Part shown: positions 27,042-35,209 of the stretch, in pieces
Layout: the number at the start of each line of letters is the position of its first letter
Numbering within the stretch: the first letter of the stretch is position 1
NCBI RefSeq assembly: GCF_900105415.1
Contig: NZ_FNSM01000001.1
Location: 5,667,501-5,731,500, forward strand
Direction of reading: 5' to 3'
Length of the DNA: 64,000 bases
From: Streptomyces sp. TLI_105
Lineage (GTDB): Bacteria; Actinomycetota; Actinomycetes; Streptomycetales; Streptomycetaceae
Program-made: the position numbers and the translations under genes
Notes under the pieces: model-generated
The model's input: only the letters and a program-made list of their open reading frames with translations
Databases searched by the model: none
What the model was told of the DNA's origin: nothing

Positions 27042-28381
27042 TCGGTGTCCTTCGTACGCAGGGGAAGCCTGGCCGCGACGCGGAAGCCGCCGTCCGGCAG
27101 CGGCCCGGTGTCCAGCGAGCCGCCGGTCAACCGTACGCGTTCCCGCATGCCGACGAGCCCGTGACCGGTGCCGGGAGCGCCCCGCTCGACGCCGGAACCC
27201 TCCTCCAGGGAGGGCCCGTTGACGACGAGGACGGTCAGCCATCCCTCGTCGGCCCGTACCGATACGCGGGTCGAGGCGCCCGGCGCGTGCCGCACGACGT
27301 TGGCCAGGGCCTCCTGCACGATCCGGTACGCGGACAGGTCCACCGCCTGCGGCACCTCCCCGAGGTCGGCGGCGAGCCGCAGCTCGGCCGGGACCCCCGC
27401 GCGTACGGTCGCCTCGACGAGCTGCTGGACCCGGTCGAGGCCCGGCTGCGGGGCCCGCTCGCCCTCGCCGCCGTCACTGCGCAGGACGGACAGCAGCCGG
27501 CGCATCTCGGCCAGCGACTCACGCGCGCTCGCCGCGATGGACGTGAACTCCTCGCGGGCTGCGTCCGGGAGTTCGGGGATGCGGTACGGGGCCGAGTCCG
27601 CCTGCACGGTGATCACGGACATGTGGTGGGCGACGACGTCGTGCAGCTCGCGCGCGATCCTGGCCCGCTCCTCCAGGAGCGTGCGGTGGGCCCGTTCGGC
27701 CTCGTTGATGGTCTCCTGCTCGGCGAGCCGCCGCTGGGCCTCGCCACGGGCGCGGACGGCCGAGGCGAGGAGCAGCAGCACCCCGCTCAGGACGAGCAGC
27801 AGGGTGTGGACGCTGGTGTACCCGGCGGGCCGGAAGGCCTCCAGGACGTAACCGGCCACGCCGGTCGCCAGCCACACCCCGAACAGCGCCCGGCGGGACT
27901 CGCGGAGCCCGAGCGCGAGCATCAGGGCGCAGTAGCCGACGACCAGCGGCGGGGTCCACGGCCAGTAGTCCGCGCGCGTGCCGTCCGAACCGAGCAGGAC
28001 GAGCGCGCCGAGCACATCGGCGGCGAAGACGATCCACCAGGCCTCCAGGGGCCGGGCGACGGCGAGCAGCAGCGGCAGCGTCTGTGCGGTGCCGACGGCC
28101 CCGGCGAGGGCGCCGTTGACGCCGTAGTCGTTGATGAGGAGCACGACGGTGGAGGGGAGGAGCGCGGCGACGAACGCGAAGGCGACGACGTACGGCAGCA
28201 GCCGCACCCAGCGACCGGGGGCGCCCGCGAGGAGCGGGGCGCCCGGCGCGGTGGGGGTGGTGAGCGCGGCCCCGAACCCCTGGAACACCTCCCGCGTCCG
28301 GGCGATCGCCCACCGATCACCGGGACGACGGCCGACGGGCGGGGGAGCGGCGGGCGGCTGGGGCTGCGATTCGATGTCCAT
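27038..28381 (-). CDS. HisKA_3 sensor histidine kinase
   Basis: A 447-residue protein from ATG 28381. After a Pro-rich cytoplasmic start come about six membrane helices (residues 65-250), then a coiled segment, the dimerisation motif RARIARELHDVVAHHMSVI with the phospho-acceptor His, and an HATPase domain (QEALANVVRHAPG, GTGHGLVGMRERV). There is no large extracellular domain, so it probably senses membrane state or a small signal in the bilayer. It is translationally coupled to the NarL-type regulator. Confidence 0.92.
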   Translation of the reverse strand: MDIESQPQPPAAPPPVGRRPGDRWAIARTREVFQGFGAALTTPTAPGAPLLAGAPGRWVRLLPYVVAFAFVAALLPSTVVLLINDYGVNGALAGAVGTAQTLPLLLAVARPLEAWWIVFAADVLGALVLLGSDGTRADYWPWTPPLVVGYCALMLALGLRESRRALFGVWLATGVAGYVLEAFRPAGYTSVHTLLLVLSGVLLLLASAVRARGEAQRRLAEQETINEAERAHRTLLEERARIARELHDVVAHHMSVITVQADSAPYRIPELPDAAREEFTSIAASARESLAEMRRLLSVLRSDGGEGERAPQPGLDRVQQLVEATVRAGVPAELRLAADLGEVPQAVDLSAYRIVQEALANVVRHAPGASTRVSVRADEGWLTVLVVNGPSLEEGSGVERGAPGTGHGLVGMRERVRLTGGSLDTGPLPDGGFRVAARLPLRTKDTE

Positions 28382-28417
28382 GACGAGCCCAGCGTAGGCA
28401 GCACCCCTGACGCGGGG

Positions 28418-28462
28418 CGTCATACCGGGGAGTGGGGTGAAACCTGATACCGAGGTATGACG
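28418..28462. promoter_or_regulatory. Spaced inverted repeat upstream of the kinase gene
   Basis: CGTCATACC (28418-28426) and GGTATGACG (28454-28462) are perfect 9-bp inverted copies, 27 bp apart. They lie 37 to 81 bp ahead of the kinase start codon, where autoregulation by the NarL-type partner would be expected. Confidence 0.55.
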
Positions 28463-28495
28463 AGGGACCCGCCACCCCACCCCCGCGCTCTCCGT

Positions 28496-28700
28496 TGTGG
28501 GCAATCGTTCCGCTGGGGCGGAACGGGTGGGCACAACGGAACGGCGCCCTTGCCGGCGCCAGAGGCTCCCGCGCCCTGACCCCCACCCCTAGATGCGCCG
28601 CGCTGTCGGTGCGGGTCCAGGCGCGAAACGCGGAGGCGCCGCTGAAGGGCGCCGTCCCGTGTGCCCACCCGTCCCGCCCTGCGGGACGATTGCCCACCCA
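28496..28700. repeat. Large imperfect inverted repeat, MITE-like or terminator structure
   Basis: The left arm from GGGCAATCGTTCCGC to GGAACGGCGCCCTT (about 28496-28551) is an imperfect reverse complement of the right arm (about 28645-28700, from AAGGGCGCCGTCCCG to GACGATTGCCCAC). The pairing continues more loosely inward. It lies in the 457-bp non-coding gap 28382-28838 and would fold into a long hairpin. No gene is seen in this gap. Confidence 0.65.
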
Positions 28701-28740
28701 GCGGGGGCGGGAGGAGCACCGCCCAGGCGGGTGCGCGCCC

Positions 28741-28806
28741 ACACAGGCGGGGGCACCGCCCCACACAGGCGGGGGCACCGCCCCACACAGGCGGGGGCAC
28801 CGCCCC
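28741..28806. repeat. Three perfect 22-bp tandem repeats
   Basis: Three identical 22-bp units, each beginning ACACAGGCGGGGG and ending CACCGCCCC, lie at 28741, 28763 and 28785. Each unit has internal dyad symmetry (GGCGGGG/CCCCGCC-like), so each could form a small hairpin. They sit 33 bp after the stop of the DUF4429 gene on the minus strand. Confidence 0.8.
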
Positions 28807-28838
28807 GCAGAGGCGAGACGGCCCGCCCCCAGGCCCCC

Positions 28839-29771
28839 TCAAAGCTCCGCCAGAAGCTCCGCCTTCTTCGCCGAGAACTCCGCATCCGTAACCAGCCCCG
28901 CCCGATGCAGCTCCCCCAAGTGGCGAATCCTTTCAGCCACCGCCCCGGGATCCCGGTGCCCCGCCCCCCGCCCCCCGGCCGGAACCGCGACGGGCACGGG
29001 GGCGCGGTCCTTGCCCCGGATCGCGGCGAGGACCGCCGCCGCGAAGGTCAGGGACTCGTACACCGGCCCGTAGCGGCCGAAGACGACGCACGCAGGGTCC
29101 TGGTCGGGCTGGACGGCCCGGGACCCGCCGTCCCGGGGCACGAGCCGCAGGTACCCGTCGACGCCGTCCGGCGAGCGCCATTCGACCCCGCAGAGGTCCC
29201 GTACCGAGAAGACTTGGTCGCCGGCCTTCCACTTCTCCGAGGACGCCCCCGTCCAGGACCAGCGGAAGGCGACCTCCGAGGTCCCGTCGAAGCTGGCCTT
29301 CCCGTCGTACGCCTTGAAGGACTGCGGCCCCGGCGGCGGTGCCACCAGGAACCGGTCGGTGGGCGCGACGCCCCCCGCCTCGCCGTCGCCCGGCGCGTAC
29401 GCCTCGTGCCCGGCGGCCCCCGCGGCCCCCGGGCGTGACGCGAGGAGCGCCCGCAGCTCGTCCCGGTAGTGCTCGGCGAGCGTCTCGCGTTCCGCCGGGA
29501 GCACCAGGCGGTACGGATCGCTGCCCTCCTTGAGCTGCCCCGCGGCCGCCTCCATCAGCGGATCGGCGCCCGGCCTCGGCACGGCGTGCAGCACGACGGT
29601 GCCCCGCTTGCCGGGCGTGAGCGTCACGGACGCCAGCGCCTCGTGCGGTACGCGTCTCTCGCGCAGCGCTCCGAAGAGCTTCGGCGTACGGATCCCCCGG
29701 TCGAAGCGGATGACGAGGGCGTCCCTCTCGAGCTCCCAGGTGGCATGAATTCCGGCCAGCACATCACCCAT
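28839..29771 (-). CDS. DUF4429/SHOCT domain protein
   Basis: A 310-residue soluble protein from ATG 29771 (MGDVLAGIHATW); ATG 29780 adds three residues. Two DUF4429-type modules are seen, the first at about 1-115 (ATWELERDALVIRFDRGIRT) and the second at about 150-245 (FKAYDGKASFDGTSEVAFRW). A C-terminal SHOCT motif follows (RIRHLGELHRAGLVTDAEF). DUF4429 is thought to be PH-like; SHOCT is a short helical oligomerisation motif. Role unknown. Confidence 0.82.
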   Translation of the reverse strand: MGDVLAGIHATWELERDALVIRFDRGIRTPKLFGALRERRVPHEALASVTLTPGKRGTVVLHAVPRPGADPLMEAAAGQLKEGSDPYRLVLPAERETLAEHYRDELRALLASRPGAAGAAGHEAYAPGDGEAGGVAPTDRFLVAPPPGPQSFKAYDGKASFDGTSEVAFRWSWTGASSEKWKAGDQVFSVRDLCGVEWRSPDGVDGYLRLVPRDGGSRAVQPDQDPACVVFGRYGPVYESLTFAAAVLAAIRGKDRAPVPVAVPAGGRGAGHRDPGAVAERIRHLGELHRAGLVTDAEFSAKKAELLAEL

Positions 29772-29845
29772 GCGCCTCATCGTAAGCGGCGTGTGCCCTG
29801 GCGTCGCCCCTGTGAAAGGTCCTGAAATTGCGTGATCTACGCGCG

Positions 29846-31093
29846 TCAGAGCCCTTCCGTGCCGGATATTCCGTCGTGGCAAGCGCTGTCGGCACGTGCA
29901 CAGACCAGGTGCGGGTACGCCCCGACGCCTATCGCGGCGAAGTTGCCCAGGCTCTGCGTCCCCGGCTCGAAATAGCCGCTGTGGCCGAGCGCACCGTGCG
30001 CGGAGAGCAGCCTCGCGCCGAACTCCGGCGCGACCGGGTCGGCGCCGTGTCCGAGCCCGCCCACCTCCAGGTGCGGGACGTCCGCGATCCAGTCGTCGGC
30101 GTCCCGCATGGCCCACACGCGCGCGTGGCTGTCGAGGTCGGCGGCCCGCTCGACCCGCATCCCGGGGCTTCCGGCCACGGCCACGTCGGTCACCCGGGCG
30201 GGCAGCCGGGGCGCGGCGACCCCGCAGAGCACGGAACCGTAGCTGTGGCAGAAGAGCGCCACGCGCGCGTCCGGGGGCAGGGACTCGGTGAGACCCACCA
30301 GGCGTACGGCTCCCTCCTCGGCCAGCCGGCCGGTCACCGCGTCGACGCCGATCCCGACGGGCGCGGTGTAGTCGGCCCAGGCTATGACCGCCACGCGCGC
30401 GCGTGGCGAGGTCTGCCGCTCGGCCGCGTAGAGGGCCTCGGCCATGCCGGCGGGGGCGCCGTACCGGCCGTGGGTCTTCTGGAAGGTGAGCAGGTTGGTG
30501 TCGACGCCGGGCACGATCACCGAGACGCGCCTGGCCCGCTCCAGGTCCCCGAGGACCTCGGCGGCCCGCCCCGTACCGGTCGGGTCGAAGGCGAGGACCT
30601 GGCGGCCGGGCCGCATCAGGGAGGCGAAGCGGTCGACGCGGCGCCGGGCCTCGTGCCGGCCTTCGGGGGAGAGCCTGGTGTCGTCGACCCTGTTCCGCTC
30701 GGCGGCGTACGCGCGCGTGAGGGTGATCCGGTTGGCGCGGTAGCGCAGGGCGACCGGGGCGCCGTTGAGGTTGCCGACGACGAGCGGGTGCCGGGCGGCG
30801 AGCCGGGCGCCGCCCGCCGGGCCGAGTCCGGCGAAGAACGCGGCGACGGTACGGGCCGGGGCGGCCGGGTCGGGCAGCGGCCGGTGGTCGATCCGGTCCC
30901 GCGCCCAGGCGGCGAGCGCGGCCTCGCGGGACGGCCACGGCACGGGCTGGTGCCGGATCGTGGTCCACCCGGTGGTCGCGAGGAGCACGAACACGACGGC
31001 GAGTGCGAGGAGCGCGCGCGTGGCGACGAGGGCGGGCGAGGCATCGGAGGTCACGGGCGGCCACCCTACGGGGCGCGACGCACGTCTCTTCAT
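29846..31093 (-). CDS. DUF1023 alpha/beta hydrolase, copy 2
   Basis: A 415-residue protein; ATG 31093 has GAGGA seven bases upstream. One N-terminal membrane helix or signal anchor (ALVATRALLALAVVFVLLA) precedes the hydrolase. It matches the copy at 25220-26200 along most of its length: VVGNLNGAPVALRYRAN, LFCHSYGSVLCGVA with the nucleophile Ser, VAGSPGMRVE, and GLGHGADPVAPEFGARLL. It is longer than copy 1, with an insert after FASLMRPG. A duplication followed by divergence is likely. The substrate is unknown. Confidence 0.82.
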   Translation of the reverse strand: MKRRASRPVGWPPVTSDASPALVATRALLALAVVFVLLATTGWTTIRHQPVPWPSREAALAAWARDRIDHRPLPDPAAPARTVAAFFAGLGPAGGARLAARHPLVVGNLNGAPVALRYRANRITLTRAYAAERNRVDDTRLSPEGRHEARRRVDRFASLMRPGRQVLAFDPTGTGRAAEVLGDLERARRVSVIVPGVDTNLLTFQKTHGRYGAPAGMAEALYAAERQTSPRARVAVIAWADYTAPVGIGVDAVTGRLAEEGAVRLVGLTESLPPDARVALFCHSYGSVLCGVAAPRLPARVTDVAVAGSPGMRVERAADLDSHARVWAMRDADDWIADVPHLEVGGLGHGADPVAPEFGARLLSAHGALGHSGYFEPGTQSLGNFAAIGVGAYPHLVCARADSACHDGISGTEGL

Positions 31094-31110
31094 CCGGCGG
31101 TCCTCGCCCG

Positions 31111-31270
31111 GGAAGCCGACGGCCTGCGCAGGCCCTCGTACGGGAAGCAGACGGTCGGCACGGCGGCGCTCCCACAGGAAGCCGGCGGCCTGCGCGGCGG
31201 CCCTCCCACGGGAAGGCCGACAGCCTACGCGGCGGCCCTCCCGCGGGAAGGCCGACAGCCTACGCGGCCG
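31111..31270. repeat. Degenerate tandem repeat of about 34 bp
   Basis: Units starting GGAAGCCGACGGCCTG or GGAAGGCCGACAGCCTACG begin at 31111, 31143, 31177, 31211 and 31246. The last two are nearly identical. The array fills the gap between the DUF1023 and TetR genes and runs into the last codons of the tetR gene (stop at 31260). Confidence 0.75.
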
Positions 31271-31919
31271 TCCCCGGCCCCTTCCCTCCCCGGTCCCGCC
31301 AGTGCGGGGCGAGCGCCGGGCCGAGGTGGTCGAGGTACTCCTCGGTGAGCGTGCGGATGGCCTCCAGGCTCCCGTCCGTGCCCCGGCCCCACATCTGCCC
31401 GGTCACCCGCATCACCCCGCTGAACGCCGCCACCGCGATCCGGGGGCGCGGGTCCTCGTCGACGTCGAGGCCCTCGCGCGCGGCGATGATCCGGGCGATG
31501 GTCTCCTCCATCTCGGTGGAGCGGCGCAGATGGACGGCGAGCAGCGCGGGCGTCGACTCGATCATCCGGTACGCGCGCAGGTACAGCTCGACGGGGACGA
31601 CTTCGGCGATCGCCTCGCCGATGGTGTCCCAGGCGCACAGGACGGCGTTGCGCATCGCGTCGAGGGGGGCCTCGGCCGGTGGGCGCTGTCCGAGGGCGTG
31701 CACGAAACGCTCCTCCACCATCTGCTGGACGGCGAAGGCGACCTCCTCCTTGGAGGAGAAGTACCGGAAGAAGGTGCGCTGGGAGACCTCCACGGCGTCG
31801 ACGATCTCGTCGACGGTGGTCCGCTCGTACCCGTGCTCGGTGAAGAGCTCCAGGGCGACCCGGAGCAGCGCGTCGCGCGTGCGCTGCTTCTTCCGCTCGC
31901 GCAGTCCGGGCACGGTCAC
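31260..31919 (-). CDS. TetR family transcriptional regulator (likely exporter repressor)
   Basis: A 219-residue protein from GTG 31919 with GAGGA seven bases upstream. The helix-turn-helix is clear (TRDALLRVALELFTEHGYER, then VEVSQRTFFRYFSSKEEV). A TetR C-terminal domain follows. It is divergent from the MFS exporter with overlapping TGTCA repeats between them, the familiar repressor-exporter arrangement. The last codons fall in a tandem repeat, so the C-terminus may vary among strains. Confidence 0.9.
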   Translation of the reverse strand: MTVPGLRERKKQRTRDALLRVALELFTEHGYERTTVDEIVDAVEVSQRTFFRYFSSKEEVAFAVQQMVEERFVHALGQRPPAEAPLDAMRNAVLCAWDTIGEAIAEVVPVELYLRAYRMIESTPALLAVHLRRSTEMEETIARIIAAREGLDVDEDPRPRIAVAAFSGVMRVTGQMWGRGTDGSLEAIRTLTEEYLDHLGPALAPHWRDRGGKGPGTAA

Positions 31920-31999
31920 GTCAGGGTCCTCGTTTCAGGCATTTCGTCCTGCTCAGCGTACCTGTGAGCTACGTGACAGTTACCGACGCGTGAATCGCT

Positions 32000-32029
32000 T
32001 TGTCAATTGTCAGTGACTGTCATTAGCCT
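32000..32029 (+). promoter_or_regulatory. Promoter of the MFS gene with TGTCA repeats
   Basis: TTGTCA (32000-32005) and TAGCCT (32024-32029) are 18 bp apart; the predicted start is next to ATG 32037. TGTCA occurs three times (32001, 32008, 32018), GTCAGTGAC (32009-32017) is a near-palindrome, and TGACAGT at 31974-31980 mirrors ACTGTCA at 32016-32022. A TetR repressor could bind here. Confidence 0.6.
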
Positions 32030-32036
32030 CGTTCGC

Positions 32037-33659
32037 ATGACTAGTCAGACCACCGTGGAAAAGGCCCCGCAGGGTCAGGGGGACGCCCGGGAACCCGTAC
32101 CGGTCCCGGCGAAGGGACTGCGCGGCCACCCGTGGTTGACGCTCTTCAGCGTGGCCGTCGGCGTGATGATGGTCGCGCTCGACGGCACGATCGTCGCCAT
32201 CGCCAACCCGGCCATCAAGGAGGACCTCGGCGCCACCCTCGCCCAGGTCCAGTGGATCACCAACGGATATCTGCTCGCGCTCGCCGTCGCCCTGATCACC
32301 GCCGGCAAGCTCGGTGACCGCTTCGGCCACCGGCAGACCTTCCTCATCGGCATCGCCGGCTTCGCCGCCGCCTCCGGCGCGATCGGCCTGTCGCACTCCA
32401 TCGGGGCCGTGATCGCCTTCCGCGTCCTGCAGGGCCTCTTCGGCGCCCTGCTGATGCCGGCCGCGCTGGGCCTGCTGCGCGCGACCTTCCCCGCCGAGAA
32501 GCTGAACATGGCCATCGGCATCTGGGGCATGGTCATCGGCGCCTCCACGGCGGGCGGCCCGATCCTCGGCGGCTTCCTCGTGGAGCACGTCAACTGGCAG
32601 TCCGTCTTCTTCATCAACGTGCCGGTCGGCGTGCTCGCGCTCGTGCTCGGCCTGGTCATCCTCAAGGACCACCGCGCCGAGAACGCGCCGCGCTCCTTCG
32701 ACCTCCTGGGCATCCTGCTGCTCTCCGGCGCCATGGCCGCCCTCATCTGGGGCATCATCAAGGCCGGTGAGTCCTGGGGCTGGGCGAGCGGCAACACCTG
32801 GGGCTGCCTGCTCGGCGCGGTGGCCCTGTTCGCGGTCTTCGCCTTCTGGGAGACGAAGGTCAAGGAGCCGCTCATCCCGCTGGGCATGTTCCGCTCCGTG
32901 CCGCTCTCGGCCGGTGTGGTGCTCATGGTCCTGATGGCCTTCGCCTTCATGGGCGGCCTCTTCTTCGTGACCTTCTACCTCCAGGGCGTGAAGGGCCTCG
33001 GCCCGGTCGACGCCGGTCTGCACCTGCTGCCGCTGACCGCGATGATGATCGTCTCCTCGCCGCTGGCCGGCGCGCTGATCACCAAGTTCGGGCCGCGCGT
33101 GCCGCTCGTCGGCGGCATGGTCTGCACGGCCGTCGCGATGTTCGGCATGATCACGCTCACCACCGGCACCGGCACCCTCGCCATGTCCCTCTGGTTCGCC
33201 CTGCTCGGCCTGGGCCTCGCCCCGGTCATGGTCGGCGCGACCGAGGTCATCGTGGGCAACGCGCCGCTGGAGCTCTCCGGCGTGGCCGGCGGTCTGCAGC
33301 AGGCCGCCATGCAGGTCGGCGGCGCGCTCGGCACGGCGGTGCTCGGCGCCGTCATGTCCTCGAAGGTCTCCGACTCCTTCGCGGGGAACTGGAAGGAGGC
33401 CGGCATCCCGGTCCCGGCCGACCCGCGCCTTGAGCAGGCCGCCGAGTTCGGCATGACCCCGCCGGAGCTGGCCCAGGCGCCGGGGATGACCCCCGGCCTC
33501 CTCCAGCAGATCACCGGGGTCATCCACGACACCTTCCTCGACGGCATGGGGCTGGCCTTCACCGTCGCCGGTGGCGTCGCCGTCGTCGCGGCCCTCGTCG
33601 CCACGCTCACCAAGCGCGGTGAGAACGCGGAGGCGGGCGGCATGGGCGGTCACATCTGA
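32037..33659 (+). CDS. MFS drug-resistance exporter, 14-TM EmrB/QacA type
   Basis: A 540-residue membrane protein with about 14 helices. Motif A is LGDRFGHRQTF (near residue 97) and the antiporter motif C is in GMVIGASTAGGPILGGFL. It probably exports a drug or secondary metabolite using the proton gradient. ATG 32037 is chosen since the promoter ends just before it, making a leaderless mRNA likely. It is divergent from a TetR gene, which probably represses it. The substrate is unknown. Confidence 0.9.
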   Translation: MTSQTTVEKAPQGQGDAREPVPVPAKGLRGHPWLTLFSVAVGVMMVALDGTIVAIANPAIKEDLGATLAQVQWITNGYLLALAVALITAGKLGDRFGHRQTFLIGIAGFAAASGAIGLSHSIGAVIAFRVLQGLFGALLMPAALGLLRATFPAEKLNMAIGIWGMVIGASTAGGPILGGFLVEHVNWQSVFFINVPVGVLALVLGLVILKDHRAENAPRSFDLLGILLLSGAMAALIWGIIKAGESWGWASGNTWGCLLGAVALFAVFAFWETKVKEPLIPLGMFRSVPLSAGVVLMVLMAFAFMGGLFFVTFYLQGVKGLGPVDAGLHLLPLTAMMIVSSPLAGALITKFGPRVPLVGGMVCTAVAMFGMITLTTGTGTLAMSLWFALLGLGLAPVMVGATEVIVGNAPLELSGVAGGLQQAAMQVGGALGTAVLGAVMSSKVSDSFAGNWKEAGIPVPADPRLEQAAEFGMTPPELAQAPGMTPGLLQQITGVIHDTFLDGMGLAFTVAGGVAVVAALVATLTKRGENAEAGGMGGHI

Positions 33660-33684
33660 CGCTCGACCCTCGGGGTTCCCGTAG

Positions 33685-33722
33685 GGGGCCGTCACCCGTT
33701 CGCGTGAACGGGGGGCGGCCCC
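33685..33722 (+). terminator. Hairpin terminator after the MFS gene
   Basis: GGGGCCG...CCCGTTC (33685-33701) pairs with GAACGGG...CGGCCCC (33706-33722) over the loop GCGT, with a 3-nt internal bulge, followed by TCTTCCGTT. Confidence 0.7.
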
Positions 33723-33791
33723 TCTTCCGTTGCCCGGAACCCTCCGCCATCCTCGTGATTACAGAGAGTGACGAAACGGGGGTTCATCAGC

Positions 33792-34283
33792 ATGTATACG
33801 AAGACCGTCCTCACCGGCGCGGCCGTCACGGCCCTCCTCCTGGCTGCCCTGACGGCGGCCCCGGCGGCCCCGGCGGCCCCGGCGGCCCCGGCGGCCCCGG
33901 CGGGCCGGGCAGCGCCGACGGCGGCCGTACCGGCAGCCGCGCCGGCCGGGACCGTGCAGGCCGGCGCCCGGCCCTCCGGCGCCGCCCCGGCCGGGACCGT
34001 GCTCGGGGCCTGCGGGCCCGGTCGGCTCTGTCTCTGGCCGAAGCCCGACTTCAAGGGCAGGCCGTGGACGCACGAGCTGGCCACGACCGACATCGACAGC
34101 TGCGTCGCCCTGCCGCCGGGCACCTCGGCCCAGTCCCTCGCGAACCGCACGGGCCGGCCGGTCACCACGTACCAGTCGGCGGAGTGCGGGGAGACGGGGG
34201 AGTTCGAGACGTACCCGGGGAGGGGGACCTGGGCGCCGCAGACGGCCTACGAGGTCAGAGCGTTCAAGCTCTGGGAGCGGTAG
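33792..34283 (+). CDS. Secreted peptidase inhibitor family I36-like protein
   Basis: A 163-residue protein from ATG 33792; GTG 33768 is an alternative that adds eight residues. A signal peptide (VLTGAAVTALLLAALTAAPA) is followed by an Ala/Pro spacer made by a 9-bp DNA repeat. The mature domain has CGPGRLCLWPKPDFKGRPW, two further Cys (IDSCVALP, SAECGE) and a C-terminal VRAFKLWER strand, as in I36/SMPI-type Streptomyces inhibitors with a crystallin-like fold. Metalloprotease inhibition is therefore possible but unproven. Its 3' end overlaps the convergent channel gene by 20 bp. Confidence 0.75.
   Translation: MYTKTVLTGAAVTALLLAALTAAPAAPAAPAAPAAPAGRAAPTAAVPAAAPAGTVQAGARPSGAAPAGTVLGACGPGRLCLWPKPDFKGRPWTHELATTDIDSCVALPPGTSAQSLANRTGRPVTTYQSAECGETGEFETYPGRGTWAPQTAYEVRAFKLWER
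33855..33899. repeat. Five 9-bp tandem repeats coding Ala-Pro-Ala
   Basis: Five perfect copies of GCGGCCCCG lie in frame in the signal/spacer region of the I36-like gene. Each adds three residues, so length variation would keep the frame. Confidence 0.85.
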
Positions 34284-35133
34284 GAGAGGGGACATCGCGC
34301 GGCTCGCTCGCCCCCGACGGTTCCGACGGGTTCGGCGAGCCCGACGGTTCCGACGGTTCCGACGAGGCCGACGAGGCCGGCGAGGGCAGCGGTTCCGGCG
34401 AGGCCGACGCGGCCGAGAGCCGGGCCACCTCGGCGCGGAGCTCCCGGACCTCCAGGGTGAGCGCCTCCAGGAGCTCCGTCTGCCGGCGCTCCACCGCGTC
34501 GTCCCGGTCGAAGCGGGAGATGAACCAGGCGGCGATGTTGGCCGTGACGACACCGAGCAGGGCGATGCCCGAGAGCATCAGGCCCACCGCGAGGACCCGG
34601 CCGAGACCCGTGGTCGGGGCGTGGTCGCCGTAGCCGACCGTGGTCATCGTGGTGAACGACCACCACACCGCGTCCCCGAGCGTCTTGATGTTGCCGTTCG
34701 GGGCGTCCCGCTCCACGTGCAGCACGGCCAGCGAGCCGAACATCATCAGCCCGACCACCGCGCCCGCCACATACGTGGTGAGCGTTATCTGCGGGGCCAT
34801 CCGGGCCCGCCGGCCCACGAGGAGGAGCGTGGAGACGACCCGCAGCAGCCGCAGCGGCTGCACCATCGGCAGTATCACCGCCAGCAGGTCCACCGGATGG
34901 CCGCGCACGAAGCGCCAGCGGTCCGGGGCGAGCCCGAGACGGACGAGATAGTCGAGCGCGAAGGCGCCCCAGACGGTCCACTCGACGTGGGTGCACAGCC
35001 GGTGCACCCACGGCTCGGCGCCGGGAGCCACGATCGGCACCGCGTAGGCGATGCCGAACGCGACCGCGAGCACCAGGAGCGGGGTCTGGGTGCGCTCTTC
35101 CCAGCGAAGCTTCATGACGGACATGACCGGCAT
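34264..35133 (-). CDS. Voltage-gated-like potassium channel
   Basis: A 289-residue membrane protein if ATG 35133 is used; ATGs at 35124 and 35115 are in frame, and a TACGAT seven bases before 35124 would suit a leaderless start there. Several N-terminal helices precede a pore helix and the selectivity filter TTMTTVGYGDH (near residue 170), then the inner helix. Arg residues in the RLLRVVSTLLLVGRRARM stretch resemble a voltage-sensor S4. The C-terminal tail holds a short coiled coil and a low-complexity Ser/Glu/Pro run (SEPSEPSGSPNPSEP). It conducts K+ across the membrane. Confidence 0.88.
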   Translation of the reverse strand: MPVMSVMKLRWEERTQTPLLVLAVAFGIAYAVPIVAPGAEPWVHRLCTHVEWTVWGAFALDYLVRLGLAPDRWRFVRGHPVDLLAVILPMVQPLRLLRVVSTLLLVGRRARMAPQITLTTYVAGAVVGLMMFGSLAVLHVERDAPNGNIKTLGDAVWWSFTTMTTVGYGDHAPTTGLGRVLAVGLMLSGIALLGVVTANIAAWFISRFDRDDAVERRQTELLEALTLEVRELRAEVARLSAASASPEPLPSPASSASSEPSEPSGSPNPSEPSGASEPRDVPSPTAPRA

Positions 35134-35209
35134 CGTAAGGAACGACGAAGGGCGGCGGGACCGCGTCCCACCGCCCTCACCAGCCGAAACGAGCGGCCGA
35201 TGACGTCCG

